From assembly GCA_017506865.1 (NCBI GenBank), contig JAFCMP010000153.1:1-64000 (forward strand): 64,000 nt of DNA, given 5' to 3'. The DNA is from Tribonema minus. Taxonomy: Eukaryota > Sar > Xanthophyceae > Tribonematales > Tribonemataceae. Every line of letters begins with the position of its first letter. Position 1 is the stretch's first letter. Made by a program: the position numbers and the translations under genes. Below the pieces are notes generated by a model that was not told where the DNA came from, made no database searches, and worked only from the letters and a program-made list of their open reading frames with translations. Positions 1 through 10,900 of the stretch are shown here, piece after piece.

Positions 1-29
1 GCACAAATCACATTGTTACCAAAGTGCAA

Positions 30-305
30 CTTCAAATGCGCACCTTGCCAAGGTCGCTGGCCGTCTGCATGATGCCCGCTTCCAGCACGTAGTCCTCTCT
101 ACATCCCCCAAATATATACAGTTCGTGTATGTACCCAGATGTATGCTCAACAATACAATAAACCAGCATATAATAAAACCAGCAAGCATACATGCATACC
201 TTGACGAGGTCGCTGGCCGTCTGCATGATCCCCGCGTCCCAGCAGGTAGTCCGGCGGGCACGCAATGCGCACGCTCACGCCCAGCTCCGCCGCGCCAAGC
301 AGCCC
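30..305 (-). repeat. Two echo copies of the 3' edge of the OTC exon 654-394
   Basis: Reading the minus strand, about 305-203 and 100-44 repeat the end of the OTC exon ([15 protein letters not shown], then K and a donor). The exon itself ends at 394. The first copy has Val for Gly before the final Lys and an insertion after the Leu; the second reads [15 protein letters not shown]. Each copy keeps a GT after the AAG codon. They lie downstream of the real exon, inside the next intron. Confidence 0.85.
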
Positions 306-393
306 CTTGTCTACTAATGCACGACACTACACATGTTTGTATATGTATGCACAACAATACAAAACTACGGCAATAAACAGAATGCACACATAC

Positions 394-2003
394 CTTGCCG
401 AGGTCGCTGGCCGTCTGCATGATGCCCGCGTCCGGCAGGTAGTCCGGCGGGCACGCAATGCGCACGTTGACCCCCAGCTTCGCCGCGCCGAGCAGCAGGT
501 CGTGCAGCACGTTGTTGCCGTCGCCCACCCACGCGACGGTGCGCCCCGCGAGCTCCGCGCCGAACTGCTCCTGCAAGGTCATGATGTCGGCGAGGGTCTG
601 CAGCGGGTGGTGCAGGTTGCTGAGCGCGTTGATGACGGGGACGCCGGCCTCCGCCTAGGGTAAATAGGTAGGTAGGTAGGTAGAGGTTAGGGCTAGGGGT
701 AGACAAGGTCAGGGTTAGAGGTTAGGGCTAGGGTCATGATGTCGGCGAGCGTCTGCAGCGGATGGTGCAGGTCGCTGAGCGCGTTGATGACGGGGACGCC
801 GGCCTCTGCCTAACGGTAGGTATTGGGACAGCGGGTAGGTAGGTAGGGGAGGCGTTAGGGCTAGGATTTCATGTTGATCACGGGGATGCCTGCCTCCGCC
901 TGGGGTAGGTTGGTGTGGGCCACAGCGGATTTGGTAGTTAGGCAGGCAAAGGTTAGGGCTAGGGTTGAGCGTTGATCACAGGGACGCCGGCCTTCACCTG
1001 ATGTAGGTAGGTAGGTATGGGACATAGCAGATGGGTAGGTAGCTAGGGGAGGGAGTTAGGGATTGAGATGCAACAGGTCGCTGAGCTCATTGGTCACGGG
1101 GATGCAGCCTCTGCCTGGAGCACACCTGGGGGTAGGGGGGTAGACGTGGGGCAGCAGGTGGGTCGGTAGGAGAGGGGTCAGGGGGCCAGGGTTCAAGGTG
1201 CATGCAGGGTGCTGGGCCTCCAACGAGGTGGTGCACCTGCAGCGTCGCAGTGCGCGAACGCGTGCGCGAGCAAGATGCTTAAGTTTCACAGAAAAAAAAG
1301 TGAACTGCAGTAAATTCATTTGAGAATTCATTCACACAAATTAATTCATTCACCAGCACTCGCCCGGAGCGTGGCGACGTCGCGGTGCGCGAAGACGCGC
1401 GCGAGCACGATGCTGTTGACCTCCCCAGCCTGCGCGCCGTGTCCTTCAGGCTTTCGTTCAAACCCAATCGTATTGAGCTTGCTGAAGCCATGTGTGAACT
1501 CATTCGCACACATGAATTCATTCACGAGCACTCGCCGGAGAGTGGCGACGTCGCGGTGCGCAAAGTCGCGCGCGAGCACGATGCTGTTGAAGCGCCCCAG
1601 CACGCGCGCCGTGTCCTTTAAGCTCTCGTTCACACAAGTGAATTCAATCAGTTCGTTAATGAATTAGTTCATGAGCACACTTGCCTGAAGCGTGACGACG
1701 TCGCGGTGCGCGAACACGCGCGCGAGCACGATGCTGTTGAAGCGCCCCAGCACGCGCGCCGTGTCCTTCAAACTCTCGTTCACGCCCAACTGAATGTCCG
1801 AGGGACCCAGGAACAGCGCCTGGCCGCCGAGCATGCCCATTCCCGTCTCCGTGCTGACGCGCGTGCGCGTGGAGCGTTTCTGGAAGATCATGGCGACGGA
1901 TTTGCCGAGCAGCGGGAGCTCGCGCTCAATGCCGGAGGCGCCGCCCTTGAAGGCGGTCTTGAGCGCGATGGAGCAGGCGAGGACGTCCAGCAGCTCCTGC
2001 TTG
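394..2003 (-). CDS. OTC: Ornithine carbamoyltransferase, two internal exons (partial gene)
   Basis: Makes citrulline from ornithine and carbamoyl phosphate in arginine synthesis. Two exons are clear: 2003-1685 (about 106 codons) and 654-394 (87 codons). They join in phase 0. The first carries the carbamoyl-phosphate motif as KRSTRTR, followed by [13 protein letters not shown] and [10 protein letters not shown]. The second carries the HHPLQTLAD motif (HPxQ) and [11 protein letters not shown], which open the ornithine-binding half. The sequence resembles the OTC of animals and fungi. The exon ending at 1685 uses a GC donor (CAG then GCAAGT). The catalytic C-terminal exons lie left of the window. 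I could not find the N-terminal exons upstream of 2003. Both introns are full of degraded copies of the exon ends (listed separately). Family assignment is firm; gene extent is not. Confidence 0.9.
735..1115 (-). repeat. Four echo copies of the 5' edge of the OTC exon 654-394
   Basis: The minus strand repeats the exon start ([19 protein letters not shown]) at about 811-735, 905-862, 1000-960 and 1116-1070. The copy nearest the exon keeps [11 protein letters not shown] almost unchanged; the farther ones keep only about 10-14 codons. Between copies lie GGTAG and GTTAGGG-like microsatellite tracts (660-720, 820-870, 905-1060). Confidence 0.85.
1205..1640 (-). repeat. Three echo copies of the 3' edge of the OTC exon 2003-1685
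   Basis: The coding text around [16 protein letters not shown] recurs on the minus strand at about 1640-1530, 1460-1350 and 1290-1205, weakening with distance from the exon. The copied unit includes intron sequence: each junction is followed by a GCGAGT- or GCAAGT-like donor and an AATTCATTC-rich stretch. This shows that exon end and intron start were copied together. Confidence 0.85.
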
Positions 2004-2059
2004 CTGCGGGGGGGGGTGAATTCATGAATACATGGATTAATGCATGAATGAAAAATGAA

Positions 2060-2325
2060 ATTGACATGATGAGGTTGGAGCAGGCGAGGGCGCCCAGCAG
2101 CTTCTGCTTGCTGCGTGGGGGGGTGGATTCATGGACACACGGGTGAATGAATGAATGAATGAATGAATGAAAGATGACAGCCGCCGCCCTTGAAGGCAGT
2201 CTTGAGCGCGATGGAGCGGGTGTGCACGTCCAGCAGCTCTGGGAGGGGGTGGATTCATCGGCACATGGATAAATCAATGAATGAATGAAATGACGTCCAA
2301 CAGCTCCTGCTTGCTGCAGGGTCAT
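2060..2325 (-). repeat. Three echo copies of the 5' edge of the OTC exon 2003-1685
   Basis: The exon start ([11 protein letters not shown], with its CAG acceptor) is repeated on the minus strand near 2117-2070, 2245-2160 and 2325-2290. The middle copy extends into the ALKTAFKGG region. GAATGAAT microsatellites (2140-2170, 2270-2290) separate the copies. Confidence 0.8.
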
Positions 2326-2329
2326 ACAC

Positions 2330-4880
2330 GCGATGACTGAATGATCGCGTGATGCAAGAGAAGCATGAAAAGTACAAGAACATGACATGACATGACTCGA
2401 GGCTACTGATAATAAGCCTGACAGGAGATGAAGAGCACGCCAGCTGGGGTAAGGGTTGAGGTCAGGTTATGTAGGGGTAGGTTTAGCGACCCACGGCGCC
2501 AGCGTACCGCAAACATGCACTCTCAGAATGAGTACCTCTTGGGAGTGAGGAGCAGTGCCTGTTGGAAAGAGAGAGTACTCAAATACCCACAGAATGGTTC
2601 CCCCCTCAGAGAAAATTTAGTCCAGTGCCCGTGCACTTCAATACTTGTTGCAAAATTTAAGGAGGCATTCAAACACTTGTGCACGATACGAACTCTCCAA
2701 AGCAGTATTTGACGAGTACTACTTGTCCTGACAATACAAACATTGGATGAATATGAGGATTAAGGGAGTAAAACATTTGCGTAAATGATTTACTCAACAG
2801 CACCCATCACCACTGAAGCTGTTACTTCAAGTTCCTCCTTCCACCTGATCATTACTTCAAGTCATTCAATCAGGGTCCACTAGGCAAGACTAGAGGGATA
2901 TCAACGATGTGGAATACATGTTCGCCACCCACTTTGCTGCGGTGGCGGAGAGTTGCCTTCGTGCAAATTCATTCACATGAATTGACAAATTTGCAAATTC
3001 ATTCACATGAATTGACACAGATTGGATGCACATGGACGAATGACGCAGAAATCGGTGCATGTTAGCCACGGCAGCGCTCAGTGCGCATGGAAAGCAATAC
3101 TGCGCACGTGCTATAGTTTAGTGAAGCACAGAAACAAACAATCAAGTGTTTGACAGCACCGATGAGCCAAGATGCTCCCTGCTTGTGTTGATGCATCAGT
3201 GCGCATATATGGATGGAACGCTGGCAAAGAAAAAGTTGTGCTGAGCAGACCACAACTTGCACTTCATTCACAACGATTGAGGAGTGAAACTCTTAACATG
3301 AACCATGTGTAACAGGTGTTTTGGGAGTGCTGGCTTGAACCAGAATGTAACTTGCACTAAAGTAGGTCCTGTTCTGCGAGTGCTGGTTTGAACACCTGCC
3401 AATAGAATACACTTACACACATGGACGCATCTTGAATTGTGAAATCGAGAATTGTGTTGCATGTGGTGCATAATACGCTTATGCGAGTGCACATGAGCAG
3501 CCTCTCAACTTTTACATCTGCCTATTATTATGATGGCGTACAAATACCTATCGAGAACAGCACAGGCGACACAACCTTACGCTTGCTGCCATCGAGAATG
3601 TAGTGATAGAGCTGATTCTGGTGTTGTGCACTTCAAGCCCACTGGCCAAGGTACGAGCACCCAGCGTTTTTTATTAATTCTCGTATTCGTTGCTTGAGCA
3701 ATGACTGCCAATGCTTGTACGTCCACCGCGCAAATGCCAAAAAGCGTGAAACGCACCACTCGATACAACCCAGAGTACCACACCCAAAGCTTGTAGAGTG
3801 CTGCCAGCCATGCACAACGCGCTAGAGGGTCTGGAGTCGCAAACACATGTGGTGCTGACAGAGGCTGCCCATTACCACAAACGCAAATGCTCTTGTCTAA
3901 TGGATGGCGTCAGCGCACTCACTGCATCAGGCAGTCATCTCTTTTTCTGGCGTGAAAGGGGCGCAGATTATGCTGCACCGCGAACTTCATAGCTCGAAAG
4001 TGTGATTCCGTCAGTCAATTGCAAACTTTACGAGCAGCTGACATTGGGCCTTGGGGACATGTGGTGCCCACACATATTGTGCTGGGTTGTGGGAAAGGCG
4101 TTAATATGCACTTCGAGTGTGAATTGGCGAGCACCGCGCTGTCAACGTTTTGTTGAACGTCCGAGCACTCGGGCGGTGGTGAACTGAGGAAGGTCAGTTA
4201 TGCGTGTTTGACAACTAGATTTAAGCATGTAAGAGATTCGGTCAATCATATAGATACTGCGTAGCAGTCCACTTCAGCTGCAAGCAGTCTATATATCAGC
4301 AGCGGCACACGGTTGCTAATGCCGCCGTCAGCTGAGTTGTCGCCTGTGCCGACGCCTTACATTATGTTGTACCGACCGCAAATGTCTGCACTCACGCAGC
4401 CAGTCAGCGCGATGCAAGCAACGCGGCTCTCAGCTGCAGCTGCACGCGCAGCAGCTTCAAGATGATCTGAGATTACCGAGCTAATTTTGCCTCTCACACA
4501 TACAAGTGCAAACCGGGCTGCCCTGCACCACAAGGCTGACAGCGGCTAGCGAAAAAGCAAATGTGTTTCGTCTGCTGGTGGCACGCACCGCAAGCGCTGG
4601 CGACTTGCTTCAACAACTGTGCACGGCTCAAAAGCATCGAGATTGATCATACCTGAGGTCCTTTATGCTCATCAATGAGCGTCCGCTCAGGGCCGGCACT
4701 CCCCTCGTCGTCATGGCTGGGGCGTCAAAAACAGGAGCTTTTGCAGCAGACGCGCTTCCAGCTCCAGCAACGCCCGTGGGATGCTTGATCATGAGAGCTT
4801 GTTTCGCGGTGTGTCTGATTTGAGACGATCACGATCACGCGGCCATGAGCGAGTAAAGTCGGCTTGATGTCTGGCTTCGG
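2330..4880. other. No gene recognised
   Basis: About 2.5 kb of mid-GC sequence with no protein I recognise on either strand. It should contain the OTC 5' exons and promoter or the space between two divergent genes. A 28 bp unit (GCAAATTCATTCACATGAAT type) is tandemly duplicated near 2964-3018. Confidence 0.5.
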
Positions 4881-4889
4881 AAAACACCC

Positions 4890-4897
4890 TATTTAAA
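4890..4897 (+). promoter_or_regulatory. TATA-like box of the golgin gene
   Basis: TATTTAAA lies 37-44 bases upstream of the golgin start codon at 4934. This would put transcription start a few bases before the ATG, so the leader would be very short. Inference from sequence and spacing only. Confidence 0.4.
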
Positions 4898-4933
4898 GGA
4901 GCTCTCGCTGCGTGCTGCACCAGGAGCGACGTG

Positions 4934-7900
4934 ATGAGCAAATGGATCAATTACGCCACCAACTTGCTGGACAGCGTCGACAGCATTGCAAAAGAGAGTC
5001 TGATTCATCCAGGTGTGCACATCATGTCATGTGTCTTTCTCAACTGTTGACAAATGCCGAATTGATGTAGTTGCCGGATCATCTGCTCTCTAGGGCTTGC
5101 TGATGCTGTACAGGGTATCTTTGATGCTGTTTGTGCTCAGGAATCCCGCGCAGGCCATTGATGAATGATCATCAGAAATCAGCAAGAAATGAAACTTCAA
5201 ACGCAGTGTGCAGCGGCTGAAGGATCATGTTATCGAATTCGCTGCAGATGCAGTGGACTCTGCTGCAGAGCGCCGCAGGAGCAGACGCAGGGAGAGCGCG
5301 CAGCAGCCCAATGGCGGCGGTGATCACGATGCCAGCTCGCATGACCCAGCAGCGCAGCAGCAGCAGCAGCAGCACAGGCAGCAGCAGCAGCAACAGCAGG
5401 AGCAGCACTTCAGCTCTCGCCATCAGGACTCTCCCTCAACAACAGCAAGGGCGTTCACCGACCAGGCCATCGCGGAGGAGCCCGAACAGGCGCATCACGA
5501 CTACTCTCCGCGCCCCCTCAACGTCCCCCCTCACCGCCCCGACGAGCTGGAAGAGTTAGGGGGGGTCCCCCCTGTCTCCCCTGCAGCACCCGAGCCTTAC
5601 ACCTGGGCCCCAGACACGGCCGCTGCATTTTCAGCCGCCGCTCTAGGCACCACCGCTGGCGCGCACAGGCCCCATCACAATGCCATGGCCAGAACGCCCC
5701 CCAGCAACCCCCCTCCGATAGAGTACCCCAGCCCCCCGAATTCCGCCGCGCGGTACTCACCAGCCTTGCAGCCGCAGCAGCAGCAGCACCACCAGCAGCA
5801 CTACCAGCAGCAGCCGCAACGGCAGCAGCAATCGCCGGGTCACCTCGAGCAGCGGCCCGCAGCCTTCAGCAGCAGCGCGACAGACAGCCCGCGCGGCGCC
5901 GCGCCCGCTGCACCCAGCGCAGCAGCAGCAGCTGCGCAGCACGTCTCCGTGCAGCCCCCCCCCCTCCCCCGGCCCCCCGCCGCAGCTGCCCCCCCTGTCA
6001 GCGGCCCCAGGGGCGGCGACCGACCGCCGCACAGCGGTACGGCACCTGCAGCGTTTGGAGGCGATGGGCCACCACAAAGCGGGCCGAGAGATGCGGCGGC
6101 AGTGCAACCGCCGGCCAGCGGAAGCAGGGGCGGCGGTCTGGGGTTCGGGCTGCTCAAAAAGGTGGCCGGCGGGAAGGCGGCGGGGGGTGGGGACAACGCG
6201 GAGGAGAGGAAGCTGCGGCAGGAGGTGGAGGAGCTGAGCCTGGAGCTCGAGGTGAGATGTTGAGGTTGAGGTTGAGCGCTGCGGCAGTGGTGACGTGCCT
6301 GATGAAGTATCATTTTACAGCAGTCTGGCGTGCGTGAGTGTGTGCGTGTCACATGGGGAGCTGGGCGATACAGCGACGGTGCTGATATGTTGGCACGCGC
6401 TGCTGCATAGTACTTGATAGAAACAGTCGCTTTACGCCGTCACATGTCAACGTTGGTATGGATAGCGCCATGCTGCGCACTGCTGTTGTAATAGAGGTGG
6501 ACCAGAGGTGCACTGCAGGCAGCACATGGGCCGCACAAAGGGCGCACCTCGTGATCAGCTGATGCAGTTCCTGTTGTCACTCTGGTGCGTCAAGTCCACG
6601 CACTTTGCTTGCGCTGGGCTGCTGCTGCTGCCGTTGATGTCAAACCAGACAGAGGAGCTTGCTGATTGCAGCAATGTACTGGTGCATCAGTGCACGCCCG
6701 TCGGCATGTGCGGCTGTTGATTGTAGGGATGTTGTGAGGGAGCCCATTGTCACTGCATACCTTCAAGCTGTTGAAGCCCCCCGGCCTGCAGCGCTCGTGC
6801 TGTCTGTCTGGTTAAGCACTGGTTTGCTGCACGCCTGCACGTTCCCCACATCTGTTTGTGGTGGTGTAGGACACGGCAAGCCATCAGCATATGAAGCCTA
6901 CAGCTTCAATCAGCATTTTAAGCCCAAAACCTCGACGTCACCACTGTCAACTTCAATGTCAACTTCAACATCTTGACTGTTGCGTCATAGGTAGTGGAAG
7001 AGAAGCTGCGCCACCAGGAGCAGGAGCTGCGCAAGGCAGCCATCAGTTGTGCGCGAATAGTCAACTTCAACAACTCAACACGTCTGCATTTGAACTTCAA
7101 CAATGTTGGTCACCGATATCGCCTGTGCTGCGCAACAGGAGCTGGAAGAGCGGCTGCGCCACCAGGAGGAGGAGCTACGCGAAGCCGCGGAGAAGCTTGT
7201 GAGGGAGAGGGAAAAGGCGGCGGAGGTGGCACGCGAGCGCGCGCAGGAGGAGCAGCAGTTCATGGCCGCCATGGGTGCCAAGGTAGGTGTCATGTGCTAC
7301 ACGTGACACTTACACTTTCAGAAACTCAGGAGGAGAGGCAGTTCGTTCGTGGCCACCGTATTAAGCACTGCTCTCTTGGGGTATTTTGCACTTCAAAACG
7401 CTAAACGCGCATTATGCGTGTGAGTGTGACTGTGTGGGTTGGGGGGGGAGGGGGGGGTGAAGGTCTTGAGCGGTGAACATGAAGAGGACAGGACCTAATT
7501 AAGAGGCCGTGAACATGGCATTACTGTGTGTGGGTGCAGTGTGCCAGAAGGTCCTCCGCATGCGGCGGATGGGACAGCGCGCTGGCGGCGGCAGCAGCGG
7601 TGAGATGCGCGGATTGGAGGAAGCGGCAACGCTCCACGCTAGGTCAGGTGCTGCTGCCGCGGCAGCACGCGCAGCAACGCTAAGCAACACACCTACATGC
7701 ATGCACGCCCCGCTGCACGGTGCGCTCGATCGCTTGCATGCACGCAAGCGTGCCCATCTAACAGCCCCGAACACCGCCAACAACAGGACGAGGCGCTGGC
7801 CACGGAAGCAGCGGCGGCCGCAGCGGCGCGCGCGGCGGCGGCAGAGGCGGCGCAGCGCGCGGACGCCGCCGCGGCGGCAGAAGCAGCAGCGCTCCGCGCC

Positions 7901-10900
7901 GCAGCGGCGGCGGCGACGGGCGCGGACGAGGGGCGGCGCGAGGGGCTGGCCGCGGCGGCGGCAGCGCTCAGTCAGCTGAGCATTGTGGAGGAGAGGGCGG
8001 CGGAGGCGCGCGAGGCGGCGGCGCGCGCGGCGCGGGCTGCGCGGCAGCGGCAGGAGCAGCTCGAGGTGCGCGCGCAGTGTCTGTTGTGGGAGGTCTGCGG
8101 AGCTGTAAGCGTGCTGCTTTGAGCCTGTTGGTGATCTGGTAGAGGAAGGGAGGGGGCGGACGGTGGGGAGCGCGGTGCGGTCGGCGCGGCAGCGGCAGGA
8201 GCAGCTCGAGGTGCGCGCGCCGTTTCACGGGCGGTCTGCAGAGGCGTAGGCGTGCTGCTGTCAGCCTGTCCGTGACACGCTGGAGGAAGGCACGGTCTCT
8301 GGGGGGGTCCGCACACAGCTGTAGACGTGTTGTTGGGAGTGATATGGTAGAGGAAGGGGAGAGGGGGGGGGGAGAGTGCGGGGGGGGTGCAGGGCGCAGG
8401 GGCACCTGCAGCTGGTCTCTGCGCGTTTGAAGTTGGCAGCAGCGCTGCGTTCACGGAGAGAAGGGTTAGAGGCAGCAACGCTCACAGTTTGCACAACGCT
8501 CTTAAATTGCACAAGTACAGACAAAACATGTTCGTACGTGTTAGGCACATGATAATACGGCAGCGTACAGCCGCCGACCCTTGCCCCCATTATATATAAT
8601 ATATATAGCCCTCAACCAAACCAATGTCCTAACTCACCTCAGTCCTCTAGTCTGCAACAACGAAAAATCTTGCTGGTGTGCTCACCATGCAATTTCGGTT
8701 CTGCCATCAATTGGACTTTTTGTTGAATTGTCACGCGTGTACATAGCTGTTGGAATATGATGCATACATGAGCATCTGCGCTCTTAGTGTTGGACTATCA
8801 TACATTCCTGAGCAACTTTGCTCTTAGATGTTTCTGCCCTATTCTGGCAAGTTCTAGGAAGGCATGCCCCTGCCCCTGGGGATTTTTTTTCGCCGATACG
8901 GTCTGTACATCCTGCGAATGATCACTTTTCTACTTCCGCAAGCCGCCTCCAGCGCCTCTGCTTCCTCTGCTGCTATGCATGGGTAATGGTGTGCCCTGCC
9001 AGCGAGCTTCTCAAGTAGCTTTTCAATGAACAGTAATCACATTCTGGATGATCACAAAGTACTTGTGTGAGTCGATGCGACCGTCTGTTGCACTATGTAC
9101 AAGAACCAATCGCCTGCGCATCTCTGCTGACTGTTGCTTGCCAGATGGAGAACGCGCAGATGGGGCAGCAGCTGGCGGACATGCAGCGCGAGCTCGATGA
9201 GATGCGCGCGGACCTGCAGCAGCGCTCAGCGGTTCGAGGTACGCGCTGGCTGAGCGTTGTCACGCGCTGCACGCGCAAGCGGAATGTGTGATACGACTGG
9301 CTGTGAGCGTCATCGCACTGAAAGCAGTGCGTCTGCCATGGCGACGGAGAAGAACTCGTGGAGTTTGTGACAAGCTGATGAGAGCTGTGTTGAGCCATGA
9401 AAACCGTGTATACATACATATGTACCCAGATTTTACTTCGTCATCAAAACTGCCCTGCTCCCCCCCCCCCCTCCCCCCCCCCCCTGTGTCATTCGCCTGT
9501 TGCTCACGATTGCGCGTCCAGTCATCGCCTCCACCAGGTCGTCGACATGTTGATGATGCTCAACCAGACACCACGCACGCACGTCACGTCACCGCGCCGC
9601 AATACAGGGCCCCGCCAGGCGCAGACACACCCGATACCTTGTGCCATGTCCGCGCTGCGCCGAGTCATCACATCAGACGTGCGTTTCAACGTTCCAACCA
9701 TACCAATGATGGCAATCAAACACTTGGTCGATGTGATTCAATCATGCACACGCCCATGTATCAAGCAATGATCAAGCTTATTCAGCCGTGCGCATGCCAA
9801 TGTATCACACCATGATCAACGGAAACGAATCAGAAGATTGTAGAGCTGTAGGTGACAGGTGTGCTTAGCCGCAAGCGCCTTCCACCAATGACCGTGGTCG
9901 CTGCTGCTGCGGCAACCGGCCACGAGTCAATATGTGTCACTCAGCCGTGCGCATGCCAATGCGCCGCGGAACAGGGCCCGCCACCGCGGAGGCGCTCGCG
10001 GCGAGCGCGCGCATTCAGGAGCTGGCGACAGCGGCGGATGTGCAGCGTTCGGCGGCGCGCGCGGCGCAGCAGGAGGCGGGCGCGCTGCGGCGCGAGCTCG
10101 CGGCGGCACGCGCGGCGGCGGCGGAGGACCGCGCTGCGCTGGAGGCGCGCGCGAGCGCTGCCACCGCACATGCAGGTATGCATGTATGTATGCATGTATG
10201 TGGGGACTGCAGAGGGTGCCCTGGTTGGAGGTGTGTGCGCAAGCGTTGCCGCCGCACATGCAGGTATACATTCGTGTACACGAATTATCCACATGCTTTC
10301 AATTATGTAGATGGCGTGGGGCATCGCAAGAGTGTACCTCAGCTGGAGGCGCGCACGGATGAGCGCTGCCACATCACATGCAGGTATGCATGCACGTGGG
10401 TTCCCGCAACAACAAACCTGGAGGGCTGGCAATGCGCTGCCTGTACGCATTGCTGCAGAGGACCTCATGTTTCCCCTTTCCAAAATGCATTGATATGCAG
10501 AGTCGCTGGCGCAGGAGCTGGAGACGGCGCGGCGCAGCCCGCTGCTGGCACGCGTCCCCTCAGGGGGGAGCGTGCAGGGGGACGGCGGGGGGGGCGGGGG
10601 GGGCGAGGCGGCAGTGGCGGATGCCAGGATGCGCGCGCTTACTGAGCAGCTGCTGCGCAAGCAGAAGGTGGCAGACGAGCTCGCGTGCGAGAGGTGGGCA
10701 CCTTGAGTGATTGTATGTCGGTGTATGTACATGTGAGACGCGTATAGGTATAGAACTATGAATGTACAAGTTTACATGTACATCCATACTTACAAGGCAT
10801 TGATGTGTGCATGGAAGGTGGCGGGTGAGCTCGAGGGCGCGAGAGGTGAGCTGCTTTGCATGCGCTGTTAGGATATGAGGTATGGATGGTACTTTTTATT

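Noticed and set aside
660-1060. GTTAGGG/GGTAGG tracts as an internal telomere
   Set aside because: Short, degenerate and mixed with OTC exon echoes inside an intron; no long uniform array.
5757-6352. Minus-strand open frames opposite golgin exon 2
   Set aside because: They mirror GC-rich repeats of a coding exon and contain only low-complexity Cys/Leu/Gly or Ser/Pro runs.
9940-10735. Long plus and minus open frames across golgin exons 6-7
   Set aside because: They read through introns and echoes. Exon borders with matching phases explain the region better.
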